A DNA stretch of 64,000 nucleotides from Limnanthes douglasii subsp. nivea (lineage: Eukaryota; Streptophyta; Magnoliopsida; Brassicales; Limnanthaceae): NCBI GenBank assembly GCA_036936605.1, contig JAUPFV010000005.1, positions 79,682,885 to 79,746,884 on the forward strand, read 5' to 3'. This document shows, piece by piece, positions 21,761 through 30,759 of this stretch. Within the stretch, counting starts at the first letter, position 1, and every line of letters begins with the position of its first letter. The notes below the pieces were generated by a model. That model made no database searches. It worked only from the letters and a program-made list of their open reading frames with translations, and was not told where the DNA came from. The translations under genes and the position numbers were made by a program.

Positions 21761-21967
21761 CCGCGGAATGGCATATACACTCTATGCATTCCGCCTCACT
21801 CAATACACCCATTGCATTAAACTTGATACCATGTCAGAATATCAAAGAGTAATATGTAGAGAAAATAAGATTCAATGTATTAAACTGCAGCACAAAATGA
21901 CTTTAAATAGCCTACAAGAAGCGTTACATATTCAAGTCAATAAATGATAAATTTTATTGACCAGAAT

Positions 21968-22028
21968 AGTAACGTCTAAAATATTAATTGATGTAACGTC
22001 TAAAATACTAATTGATGTAACGTTTAAT
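21968..22028. repeat. Short tandem repeat in the copia 3' untranslated region
   Basis: GTAACGTCTAAAATA with ATTAATTGAT or CTAATTGAT behind it occurs twice, followed by a partial third copy starting GTAACGTTTAA. The period is about 25 bp. Confidence 0.75.
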
Positions 22029-22440
22029 TATTAAATAAGATAATTAAAGCAATTAAATCACTGGCTTGGTCATCTTCTAGTGCTTGCACTCCACGTGAAC
22101 TTCGAGAGTTAACAAACGTCTCCAACTTCACTGGCTTGGTCATTATATCTGCAACTTGTTCTTCTGTTCCACAATAAACCAGCTTCACAACTTCCTGATT
22201 TGTAAGATCTCGTAGGTAATGATACCTTACATCGATATGCTTCGTGCTTCTATGCATTACCGGATTCTTCGAGAGTTTAATTGAAGAAATGTTGTCACAA
22301 TAGATTTCCAGACACTCGGATTGTTTAGATGTGATTTGTTCTATAATTTATTTGAGCCATACACAATGACAAGCACAAGATGTTGCAGCAATATACTCTG
22401 CTTCAGTTGTAGACAAAGTAAGTACCTTATCTACATAGAG
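22027..22440 (-). pseudogene. Copia RNase H domain (C-terminal part of pol)
   Basis: Minus strand: L-S-T-T-E-A-E-Y-I-A-A-T-S near 22405, the acidic I-Y-C-D-N near 22300, H-R-S-T-K-H-I-D-V-R-Y-H near 22245, and the closing V-A-D-I-M-T-K-P near 22145. These are the standard RNase H landmarks at the end of copia pol. A stop near 22350 splits it. At its 5' side it is joined directly to Y-V-D of the RT, so the rest of RT is deleted. Confidence 0.85.
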
Positions 22441-23060
22441 ACTTACCATGATATACTTCACTTCTTCCCTCTTAATGAATAATGTGTGATCATGACTACT
22501 TTTGTCGAATCCTTCTTGCTTGAAATACCTCTCTACCCAACAAAACCAAGCCCGGGGAGCTTGCTTCAAATAATACAAAGATTTTTTGAGTCGATATACT
22601 TTATCTTCTTCAACTTTTTTGACAAAAACCTATAGTTGATCCACATGCACCACTTCTTTCAATTCTCCATATAGGAAAGCATTTTTTGCAGCAACAACCA
22701 ATCAAATTTTGATTGTATCCCATCTTGCAACCAGTGCAAAGACTTCATTATAATCAATGTCTTTTTCTTGTGCATATTCTTTCACCACTAAGTTTTCTTT
22801 GTATTTATCCACTTCTCCATCTTTATTTGATTTTGTCTTGAAAACCCATTTAACCCCGATTTTCTTTGCATTAGCAGGGAGAGTTACAAGTTCCCATGTG
22901 TTGTTTTTCTTAATGGCCTCTATTTCATATTTAATTGCTTCAATCCAATTTGTTTCTTTGACAGCTTCTTTAAAACACATCGGATCAGCAATAAACATAA
23001 ATAGTGCCAATGCCATTTGTACTCCAGCCTCTTCATCTAAAATCTTTTCTCCACTTTCAT
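22440..23060 (-). pseudogene. Copia reverse transcriptase fragment
   Basis: Minus strand from about 23016: W-I-E-A-I-K-Y-E-I-E-A-I-K-K-N-N-T-W-E-L-V, then G-V-K-W-V-F-K-T-K and D-Y-N-E-V-F-A-L-V-A-R. After a frame break come Y-Y-L-K-Q-A-P-R-A-W near 22565 and V-S-L-Y-V-D near 22440. The catalytic Y-V-D-D pair is cut after the first Asp, where the sequence jumps to RNase H. It cannot make an active polymerase. Confidence 0.85.
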
Positions 23061-23250
23061 AATCTTACATCAATATTGGTGTTGTATGACTTCTTTTCTG
23101 ATGTGTTTCAGGTTGAGATAACATGACATTATTTTCACCAATGACATCTTCCTCGACCGCTTTGATATCTTCATCATTCTCCTCTCTAGTAGTGTCTTTT
23201 TCTCTCCATTCAAGACTATCATCTGATTTTTTTACATCAACATTCCAATC

Positions 23251-23800
23251 TCACTTCTCTTCCTCTTCGACTTTCAGGCATCTATTTAAACCAGATTTTC
23301 TAATTGCATATATAGTGAACATGCGGTTTATTGTTATTGTAGAGTTTATAATCAAACCTTTACGAGGATGGTAGATTTTGCATACTCTTTGGCCGATCAA
23401 AATAGTTAAACCTTTTTCTTGAAGTTGCCCAACACTTAGTAGATTATTAGTCAATTCTGGAACAAAAAACACATCTGTTAATATTAGGGTTAGCCCTTCA
23501 ACTTCAAACTTCACATTTCATTTTCCCATCACCTCCATTCGTGAGCTATTCCCTAGTTTTACTCCATGTATAAAGTTTTCATTGGGCTCAATAAACCAAT
23601 CTTTGTTACCTGTCATATGATTTGAACAACCAGAATCGATAAACCACATCCCTTTATCTTCAACCTCTTTGATATTCATACGAGCCATTAAAATTAATTC
23701 TTCTCCTTCATCGAACTCGGCGTAGTTTACTTTCTTTTCTCTATTTGGGCACTCATATTGATAGTGGTCTAGCTTGTGACACCTGAAGCATTCAACGTGA
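23251..23800 (-). pseudogene. Copia CCHC finger and protease region
   Basis: On the minus strand an intact zinc knuckle (C-F-R-C-H-K-L-D-H-Y-Q-Y-E-C) lies at about 23795-23748, and the protease active site W-F-I-D-S-G-C-S-N-H-M-T-G at about 23650-23610. It continues to L-T-N-N-L-L-S-V-G-Q-L near 23440 and C-K-I-Y near 23380, where the protease/integrase linker normally begins. The frame then runs into an acidic stretch (E-E-D, E-E-N-D-E-D) and RT, so the whole integrase is missing. Confidence 0.85.
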
Positions 23801-23889
23801 GCTCTGTTAATACTCTATCCTCTTCCACCTCTTCCCCCGTCTCTCGAGAAATTACATCCCCATCTGCCAGAATTACTTATTCAACTGCA

Positions 23890-24558
23890 TTATCCGTAGC
23901 TGCGATCACCCTCGATTTTCAGTACTTGTTCTTCAGAGACCTTGCGTCGCAGCTTCTGTTCATGAACAAGTAATGAGCTTTGCAATTCATCGACTGTCAT
24001 TTGATTAATATCTTTTGACTCCTCAATTGAACATACAATATAATTGAAATCATCTGTCATAGTGCGCATGATTTTCTCTACAATCTTTACATCTTTCAGG
24101 CCTTCTCCACAGTTTCTCATGTCATTTGCTATGATCATGACTCTTCCAAAATAATTTGTCACTGTCTCACCATTATTCATCTCCTCTGTTTCAAACAATC
24201 TTCGAAGCCTCTGGAGTTGAGCACGCTTCACTCTTTCATTGCCATGATACTTGGTCTTCATTGCTTCCCAAAGTTGTTTGGATGTCTGCTTTTGAGTAAT
24301 GGTCTTCAAAATAGTCTTATCGATGGACTGAAACAAATAATTCTTTGCCTTCAAATCTTTAAGCCTTGATTCATCCAACATCTTTTGCTGCACTGTCGTC
24401 AACACTTCACCTTCTCCAGGTTCCTGGTGACATAGTTGAATCACACACCAGTACTCTTTTGAACGTAAGAGATTCTCCATGAGTAAACTCCAATGATCGT
24501 AATCTCCATCAAATTTGGGTACACATGGGGCACTGAAATTGTTCGAATCATATGCCAT
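23890..24558 (-). CDS. gag: Copia gag (UBN2-type) of the deleted element
   Basis: A 222-codon open frame starts at ATG 24558. It carries the copia gag domain: F-D-G-D-Y-D-H-W near the N-terminus, then L-W-E-A-M-K-T-K-Y, a stretch rich in L-Q-R-L-R-R-L-F-E-T-E, and V-E-K-I-M-R-T-M-T. The open frame runs to 23890; the CCHC finger follows about 100 bp downstream in a different frame, so one frameshift separates them. Gag makes the virus-like particle. It is the best preserved gene of the element, as often found in non-autonomous copies that still package their RNA. It is read leftwards from the repeat-rich leader. Confidence 0.85.
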   Translation of the reverse strand: MAYDSNNFSAPCVPKFDGDYDHWSLLMENLLRSKEYWCVIQLCHQEPGEGEVLTTVQQKMLDESRLKDLKAKNYLFQSIDKTILKTITQKQTSKQLWEAMKTKYHGNERVKRAQLQRLRRLFETEEMNNGETVTNYFGRVMIIANDMRNCGEGLKDVKIVEKIMRTMTDDFNYIVCSIEESKDINQMTVDELQSSLLVHEQKLRRKVSEEQVLKIEGDRSYG

Positions 24559-25113
24559 TTTTCACACTTTCTTCACTCTTGTTTCACACTTTCTTCACTC
24601 TTGTTTCACACTTTCTTCACTCTTGTTTCACACTTTCTTCAATTTTTTTACTTAAATACTCTTGTTTTACTCAGACACACATACCTCACTCTTTTTGTGT
24701 TTCACTCAGACACACATACCCCACTCTTTTTGTGTTTCACTCGGACACACGTACCTCACTCTTTTTGTGTTTCACTCCGAAACACATACCTCACTCTTTT
24801 TATGTTTCACTAAGACACACATACCGCACTCTCACTCAAATTGTTTACTCAGATACACATACCTCTTACTCAAATTGTTTTACTCAGACACACATACCTC
24901 TCACTCAAATTGTTTAACTCAAACACACATACCTCTCACTCAAATTGTTTTACTCAAACACACATACCTCTCACTCAAATTGTTTTACTCAAACACACAT
25001 ACCTCTCAAATAAACATACCTCACTCTTTTTTGTGTTTCACTCAGACAAGCAAACCTGACTCTTTTTGTGTTTCTCACTCTCACTCAGATTGCTTTACTC
25101 AGATACACATACC
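24555..25113 (-). repeat. Minisatellite block filling the leader between PBS and gag
   Basis: On the plus strand TTCACACTTTCTTCACTCTTG recurs about four times with a 22-bp period from 24560. It is followed by about ten units of roughly 36 bp built on ACTCAGACACACATACCTCA, alternating with CTCTTTTTGTGTTTC or TCAAATTGTTT segments. The overlapping plus-strand open frames here arise only from the repeat. Confidence 0.9.
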
Positions 25114-25125
25114 GCTCTGATACCA
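25114..25125 (-). promoter_or_regulatory. tRNA-Met primer binding site of the copia element
   Basis: TGGTATCAGAGC on the minus strand directly follows the 5' LTR. It is complementary to the 3' end of initiator methionine tRNA, the usual copia primer. Confidence 0.9.
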
Positions 25126-25314
25126 TGTTAGAAATATCTCCGCCAACTAATGTGATATTGTCCGCTATGGGCGATTAATCCCGCGCGGTTTTTCTCTTGG
25201 TTCACTCCCAAAAGGCCTCGTTTTAGTTGAGATATTTCATTCACTTATATATTGTAAGTATTTGTTCAGTCTAAGCGATGTGGGATAAAGGATCAAGTTT
25301 ACTCACTCTTAACA
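25126..25314 (-). repeat. 5' LTR of the copia element
   Basis: 189 bp, partner of 21554-21742, with TSD AGTAT directly to the right. A TATATATTG stretch is a candidate core promoter. Confidence 0.93.
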
Positions 25315-25749
25315 AGTATTGTAACTTTGATTAGTTCTTTAAGCCTTCTTTTATATTTGTATATAAACATGTTGAAGAACTTCTATTTCCATCAAACAGA
25401 ATCAATAAGAGTATTAATTATGCTAAAACCATCCGACAATTGTTGATAATCTCGTACAAATTACTGGAACCTTTCATTTTGATGCTTGTTAGTAAATGTA
25501 AATTTTGAATTTCATTATAAAATTATCATCAAATCCAGTGGTTGTTTGAAAATGATAAAGGAAAATAAACAATTAGAAATTGTGTCTATCTTTTTCACTC
25601 CTGTTACAACAAAACTACATTGAGATTCAATACTTGATTTTTAATACATTTTTATTCGAGGAAAAATAACTTAAATATATTTTTTGGACGTCAAAATTGT
25701 CAAATGTTAAGGTTCCTAAGAATAATAATTAATAAAAAAAATTAAAAAG

Positions 25750-26216
25750 TAACTATCTAATTGTGGTCAGGGGTATTTAAAAAGGTTAGAGGTCATTACG
25801 GATGTTACTGCTCACCTCATATTAGACCACTATGTCTTGTTCCTTAGCGTCACTCCAATCAAACCACACTGCTTGATGAGCCAGAGGCACTCCGAGCTAG
25901 GATCTCTAGAGCATATCACCTTGACCATGGCTACTGGTTCATCATGTTCGACCTCCGAGAATATTACCACCATCGCGTTCCGTTTGGGTCTGGCTTTGGT
26001 GCCACATGTTAGGAACTCCGTATATAAGTACGGACAATCTGATCTCAACACTAGTATGATATTGTCCGCTTTGGCACCCGAAGGCCCTCACGGCTTTGCA
26101 TTTGGTCCACTACCAAAAGCCCTCATACTAGTTGAGATATGTTCTTACTTATATACCTCTGATCATTCTCATGTTTAACTGATGTGGGATGTGGGACTTT
26201 GGTCGCCACCCTAACA
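25750..26216 (-). mobile_element. LTR plus leader of a small LTR element (TRIM-like), truncated
   Basis: 26007-26216 (210 bp) begins TGTTAGGAAC and ends CACCCTAACA, so its tips are inverted copies. On the minus strand it is followed by TGTGGCACCAAAGCC, which resembles a primer site, and about 250 bp of GC-richer leader. The second LTR is missing. A second copy of the same LTR family occurs at 34810 in the other orientation. The overlapping open frames have no recognisable protein motif. Confidence 0.6.
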
Positions 26217-26830
26217 AAATATTTAATGTATACGGATGCATAAGAAAAGTCAGTTTGTAAGAGAAAACATATATGTGACCCTGAAAGAGTTAATAAAAAT
26301 AAAGAAGGAAAGAGAATAAAAGAAAAAAAAAAGAAAATAGAGTGGTAAATTTATGATACTCTCTTTCTAACATAATAATATTATTTTAAAAAAAATTAAT
26401 ATTAAAAATAAGATATTAAAAATTATTAAAAATAAAAAATAAAAATGGAATTAAAATTAAAGATCTATTTATATAATATTTTTTAATTTGATTTTGGTGA
26501 GAGATAAAAAACTAAATTTATAAATTTTGTCAAATATAAAAGCTTTGGAGAGTGATTTTAAAATTCATAGATTAACTGATAAAATACTAGATGATCAATA
26601 CAATATTTTTTCATTAAAACCTTGTTTCACATTAGTTTATTATTAGGTTTAAAACACCTATTTATTAATTATGAATTTAATATGTATATGGAAAGTTAAT
26701 TAAAAATAAGGAAATGACACCCTAAGTACCTATTGGCCAAACATATCATTATGTAGTATCCGAAAATGGATTAATGCTCACTTAATATCCATCTCAATAA
26801 AACAATTCATTTTCAAAAAACTACCCTCAA
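26217..26830. other. Intergenic AT-rich stretch
   Basis: I see no gene or repeat array. Long A runs and AAAT-rich segments dominate. Confidence 0.5.
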
Positions 26831-27383
26831 CCAAGTATATAAGCCTTATTTTGAGAATTAATGGGTATCTTCATCCAATCAACAATTTTGAATTTTGAAT
26901 TTTGAACCAACCTCCACTCTCTCTCTTAACCCTCCCAAAACACCTGTATTTTTAAAAAATTGTTACCGTCAACCTAAACCACCGTCGACCTCCATAAACC
27001 ACCATCAACCTACCGTCATCCCGGCGACCATCCTAAACCACCGTCAAACTCCCGTCTCTTTCCCTCTTTCATTTTCCATTCTCTTTGGTGAAAGTCCTCT
27101 CTATCCTTCTTTCTTGGTTGATTCATTGGGTTCATATAGCTACAATTTAGTTGGCAGTCCCTATGATCTGTACGAGAAGCTTAGAGTTCCATTAGATAAT
27201 TTATTCTTTATCGGAGAGGAAACGAGCGTCGATTACCCCAGGTCCGTACACGGTACGTACTCCAATGGAATTATGGTTACAGAAGACTACAGGATGCGAG
27301 TGTTGGAACGTTACGGTGAACTAGACATTTTCCAGCCAATTATGGGTGAGACCTCTATCCCTATAAAAATTTCGCGCATGTGA
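26830..27383 (+). pseudogene. Polyamine oxidase (PAO2/3/4-type) C-terminal fragment
   Basis: From about 27115 the frame reads [28 protein letters not shown] and [12 protein letters not shown], ending in S-R-M. This matches the last 90 or so residues of peroxisomal FAD-dependent polyamine oxidases, including a C-terminal tripeptide that serves as a peroxisome signal in that family. The flavin-contacting G-E-A-T-S is altered to G-E-E-T-S and the motif before V-H-G is also changed. Upstream in the frame there is no ATG and no catalytic domain; instead there is Pro-rich sequence behind a TATATAAG (26838). I take it for a transferred or retained gene fragment, not a working enzyme. Confidence 0.75.
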
Positions 27384-28030
27384 AAGGGGGAAATGACATA
27401 TTTATTTGTTGTGACTTACTAGATATATATGTTAGAGAGCCTAAGAAATCTAACTAGGCTCTTTGATTGGGAAAATATTGTAGATGGTTTTTGCCATTTC
27501 AACCTACAGATGATTCTCTAGCAATGACAGTACTTCTTTTCTGGGGTGGTTCAACTTATAACTTTATATACTAGCTTTTTATATATCTATATATACTAGT
27601 TTGTTGTCCAGGATTTTAATAAGATGATGGTTGATAATTGGTAAAATTGTGTTATTCTAAAAAAAATGTTAAGCTTCTACACTTAAATATATTTATCTAA
27701 TTTCTGCATTTCTTCATTAATTATTAATGAACTCTTGTTTATCTCTGATCTTAAATATCATGTACTGTATCAAGTCTAATAATTTTAAGGGAGCGTTGTT
27801 TTCACTCAAAGCGGCGACTTTAAAAAAGTCGAATTTATTAGGCATAGTAGAACTACCATAATCTGATTAGTACGAATCATGTATGTTATGGTATTTTCTT
27901 GTTTAGAAGTTGTTTAGGTCAGATTTGGGGGCGTGTTTTTCGTTTTTTCCTTGCTATGTAACGAATTCGGTAAGTTTTTACAGTTTCTGTTGATTTAGGG
28001 AACAAGATGCGATTTTATGTGAAGATGATG
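27384..28030. other. Flank between the polyamine oxidase fragment and the motif array
   Basis: No gene recognised. TATATATCTATATATACTAG-type low-complexity sequence occurs near 27580. Confidence 0.4.
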
Positions 28031-29329
28031 TGATTTATATGTTTAATTATGACATTGCTAGATAAATGTTTATGACATTGCTAGATATATGTAATAAATT
28101 TATAGTACACACTTAAATAACATTGCTAGATATGTTACATTGAGTATGCTAGATAGGTTCTATCAACTGCAATTGAACCATGCGATTTATGTTGATTAGT
28201 TCGTTACGTTTTAGCTTGTATTTACGGGGTTGCTGCAATTGAACCATGTGATTTATGTTTATTTGTTCCCTAACGCATGGATGTGTAATTGTTAGATACA
28301 TGGATGTGTAATTGCTAGATACAATGATTATGACATTGCTAAATAAACGTTTATGACATTGCTAGATGCATATTATAAAATTGTAGTACACACTTAACTG
28401 ACATTGCTACATATCTTACATTGAGTATGCTAGATAGGTTGTATCTACTGCAATTGAACCATGGGATTTATGTTGATCAGTTCCTTGCATTTTAGCTTCT
28501 ATTTACGTGGTTACTTAATTGTTAGATTGTGATTGTATACATAAAACATTGCTAGATTGGTTTAAGAATTGATAGACCTATTTGTTCCCTAACGCATTCC
28601 TTCTTTCTAGATTCCACTACAACAAACTAACTCAATATTCTGGTTATTTAGGGAACAATATGTGATTTCCGTGAAGAGAATGCAATTTTAGTGTTTAATT
28701 ATGGCATTGCTAGATAGACGTTTATGACATTGCTAGATACATGTAATAAAGTTGTAGTACACACTTAACTGACATTGCAAGATATGTTACATTGAGTATG
28801 CTAGATAGGTAGTATCTACTCCAGTTGAACCATACGATTTATGTTGATTAGTTCGTTGCGTTTTAGCTTGTATTTACGGGGTTGCTGCAATTGAACCATG
28901 CGATTTATGTTTATTTATTCCCTAACGCATTCCTTCTTGCTAGATACATGGATGTGTAATTTCTAGATACGCATATTATGATATTGTTAGATAGACGTTT
29001 ATGATATTGCTAGATATATGTTATAAATTTGTAGTACACACTTAACTGACATTGCTAGATATCTTACATCGAGTATGCTAGATAGGTTGTATCTACTGCA
29101 ATTGAACCATGCGATTTATACACACTGGTCTAAAAAAACGTCATTGCGATTTATATTTATATGAAATTTCTATATACGTATTATAAGACATTGATATATA
29201 CAATAACATGACATTGTTGGATACTTTATTGCAAATATTTCTAGATATTCAATTACGACGTTGCTAGATACGTAGTAATTGTTAAATTGTTGGATACACT
29301 ATTAATGGCAAGATCTTGCTAGATATATT

Positions 29330-29749
29330 TGATGAGTCCGGATTCTGTCACCACACCTTATGGGAACCGGACAGGGTGAATCCGGACAATGTCCATTTCA
29401 CCGGACAGGGGCAGTTCGGACAACTTTCATTCACTGAACTATCCGAACAGAACTAAAGTACTTAAAACCTAATCACTTTTTTACTAAGCTGCCTATTTAC
29501 TTACTAAAAACTAATGGGTCTTTAAACTCGACCCAAATCCATTAAACACAACCCGAAAGCCCATATCTCCCAAATATAAGGGTATAAATACCCAACCACC
29601 TACATTAAATGAGGGTAATGAAAATTAAATACAACCAGGCAGCTCAATTCTCCCTCTATATTCTACCCAAACATTAAATACTCTCAAAATTCCACAAAAC
29701 TCTAGACAAAAGTTACAAACTTACCCTCAGAAAAAAATAAACCACACAA
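29330..29749 (+). mobile_element. 420-bp insertion in the motif array, probable solo LTR
   Basis: The segment starts TGATGAGTCCGG, is GC-richer than its surroundings, contains no array motif, and is flanked by ATATT on both sides (29325-29329 and 29750-29754). It holds repeated CCGGACA words in its first 130 bp and a TATA box (GGGTATAAATACCC near 29580) followed by a C/T-rich leader, like a U3/R region. Its right tip ends ACACAA rather than CA, so the exact border is uncertain. Confidence 0.45.
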
Positions 29750-30156
29750 ATATTAATAATACATTGCTAGATACACATAATATGACAATAATTATACATT
29801 GCTATTATTAGGATGTATTGCTAGATACATCAAGGTGAAATTACATTGCGATTGCCAACTGTAGGTGACTGTAAAACTAGTTTGCTTTGCATTTTTCATC
29901 GCTAATGTTTAGTAATACTATATAAATGACATTGCTAGATATTAAACAGTTATCGATTTCACAAGCCGACACGTTGTGATTGGTACTCCAGTTTCGAGTA
30001 TTTCTTTAATACATGTTGGACCATTGTTAGCTATGACATAAAAACATTTCGCCTAACACTAACGTCTAAACAAGATCCTTACAAACAACATCCAGTTTAA
30101 AATGAATTACACAATTAAACAATTGTCCCAAAAAACGATTTTAAAATCAAATGAAA

Positions 30157-30430
30157 CTACCATCGTCGGTTTGTGTTTGAATTATTGAGGAAATGCTTAA
30201 ATATTTCAACTCTCCTTTTAGCGGGCATATCCTCTCTATATTTTAGAGGAACATACCTTTTTTTAATGATGTCTTTAGCGTACTCACTTACAAAAATCCC
30301 ACAGTCAAGGCTTTTGTCCGACTGTTGTGGGATATCTATCATTGTCTTGATTTTATATCCACCCTGAAAAGCAAGTATGTATTTTTTCTTGACGCCAGCG
30401 GGCCCAATGTAAAAACAGGTACCCCATAAA
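30157..30430 (-). pseudogene. Ulp1-type cysteine protease C-terminal fragment (transposon-borne)
   Basis: Minus strand: I-D-I-P-Q-Q-S-D-K-S-L-D-C-G-I-F-V-S-E-Y-A. The Cys of D-C-G is the catalytic nucleophile of SUMO proteases of the Ulp1 (C48) family, and the Gln before it fits the oxyanion position. The upstream His and Asp of the triad are not found; the readable frame begins near 30430. Plant MULE and CACTA elements often carry such a domain, and the flanking motif array supports a transposon origin. The fragment is too short to act. Confidence 0.7.
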
Positions 30431-30759
30431 TATTGTGATTTGGGCTACTATAACATTGCTAGATACGTTTTATGGCATTGCTAGATACACTCACGAGACA
30501 TCACTAGATACACTCAGGAGAAATTACTACACACACTAATATAACATTACTATAAAGATTAAGAGGCCATTGTTGGGTATCTTAATGTTACAATTGCTAG
30601 ATACAGGGAAATATCCCTGGGACTATAAGTCTAATATCACATTTCTAGATACATTGATATGATATTACTAGATACACTAAAAAGACATTGCTAGACACAC
30701 TTGCAGTATCATACATTCAAATTTCTGGATACACCTATGTGAATTTTCTAGACACCCTT

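Larger units (their letters stand above)
21549..25319 (-). mobile_element. Internally deleted Ty1/copia retrotransposon with target-site duplications
   Basis: The element runs from 21554 to 25314 and is flanked by the 5-bp direct repeat AGTAT (21549-21553 and 25315-25319). Both LTRs are 189 bp long, begin TGT and end TTAACA. By eye they differ at about 15 positions with no indel (about 8 percent). On the minus strand a methionine-tRNA primer site (TGGTATCAGAGC, 25125-25114) follows the 5' LTR, and a purine-rich tract (TTTAAGGGAGAG) precedes the 3' LTR. Gag and a CCHC finger are well preserved. Integrase and the core of RT are deleted, so any movement would need another copia element in trans. 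Confidence 0.93.

Noticed and set aside
24493..25120. Three overlapping plus-strand open frames of up to 152 codons
   Set aside because: They are translations of the leader minisatellite of the copia element and read opposite to it. All repeat the same short peptide.
25830..26178. Open frames on both strands over the small LTR element
   Set aside because: They cross the LTR border and have no recognisable domain. This element class is normally non-coding.
28612..28626. CCACTACAACAAAC, similar to a CACTA transposon tip
   Set aside because: No inverted partner was found at a plausible distance and it lies in the middle of the motif array, so it is not accepted as a terminus.
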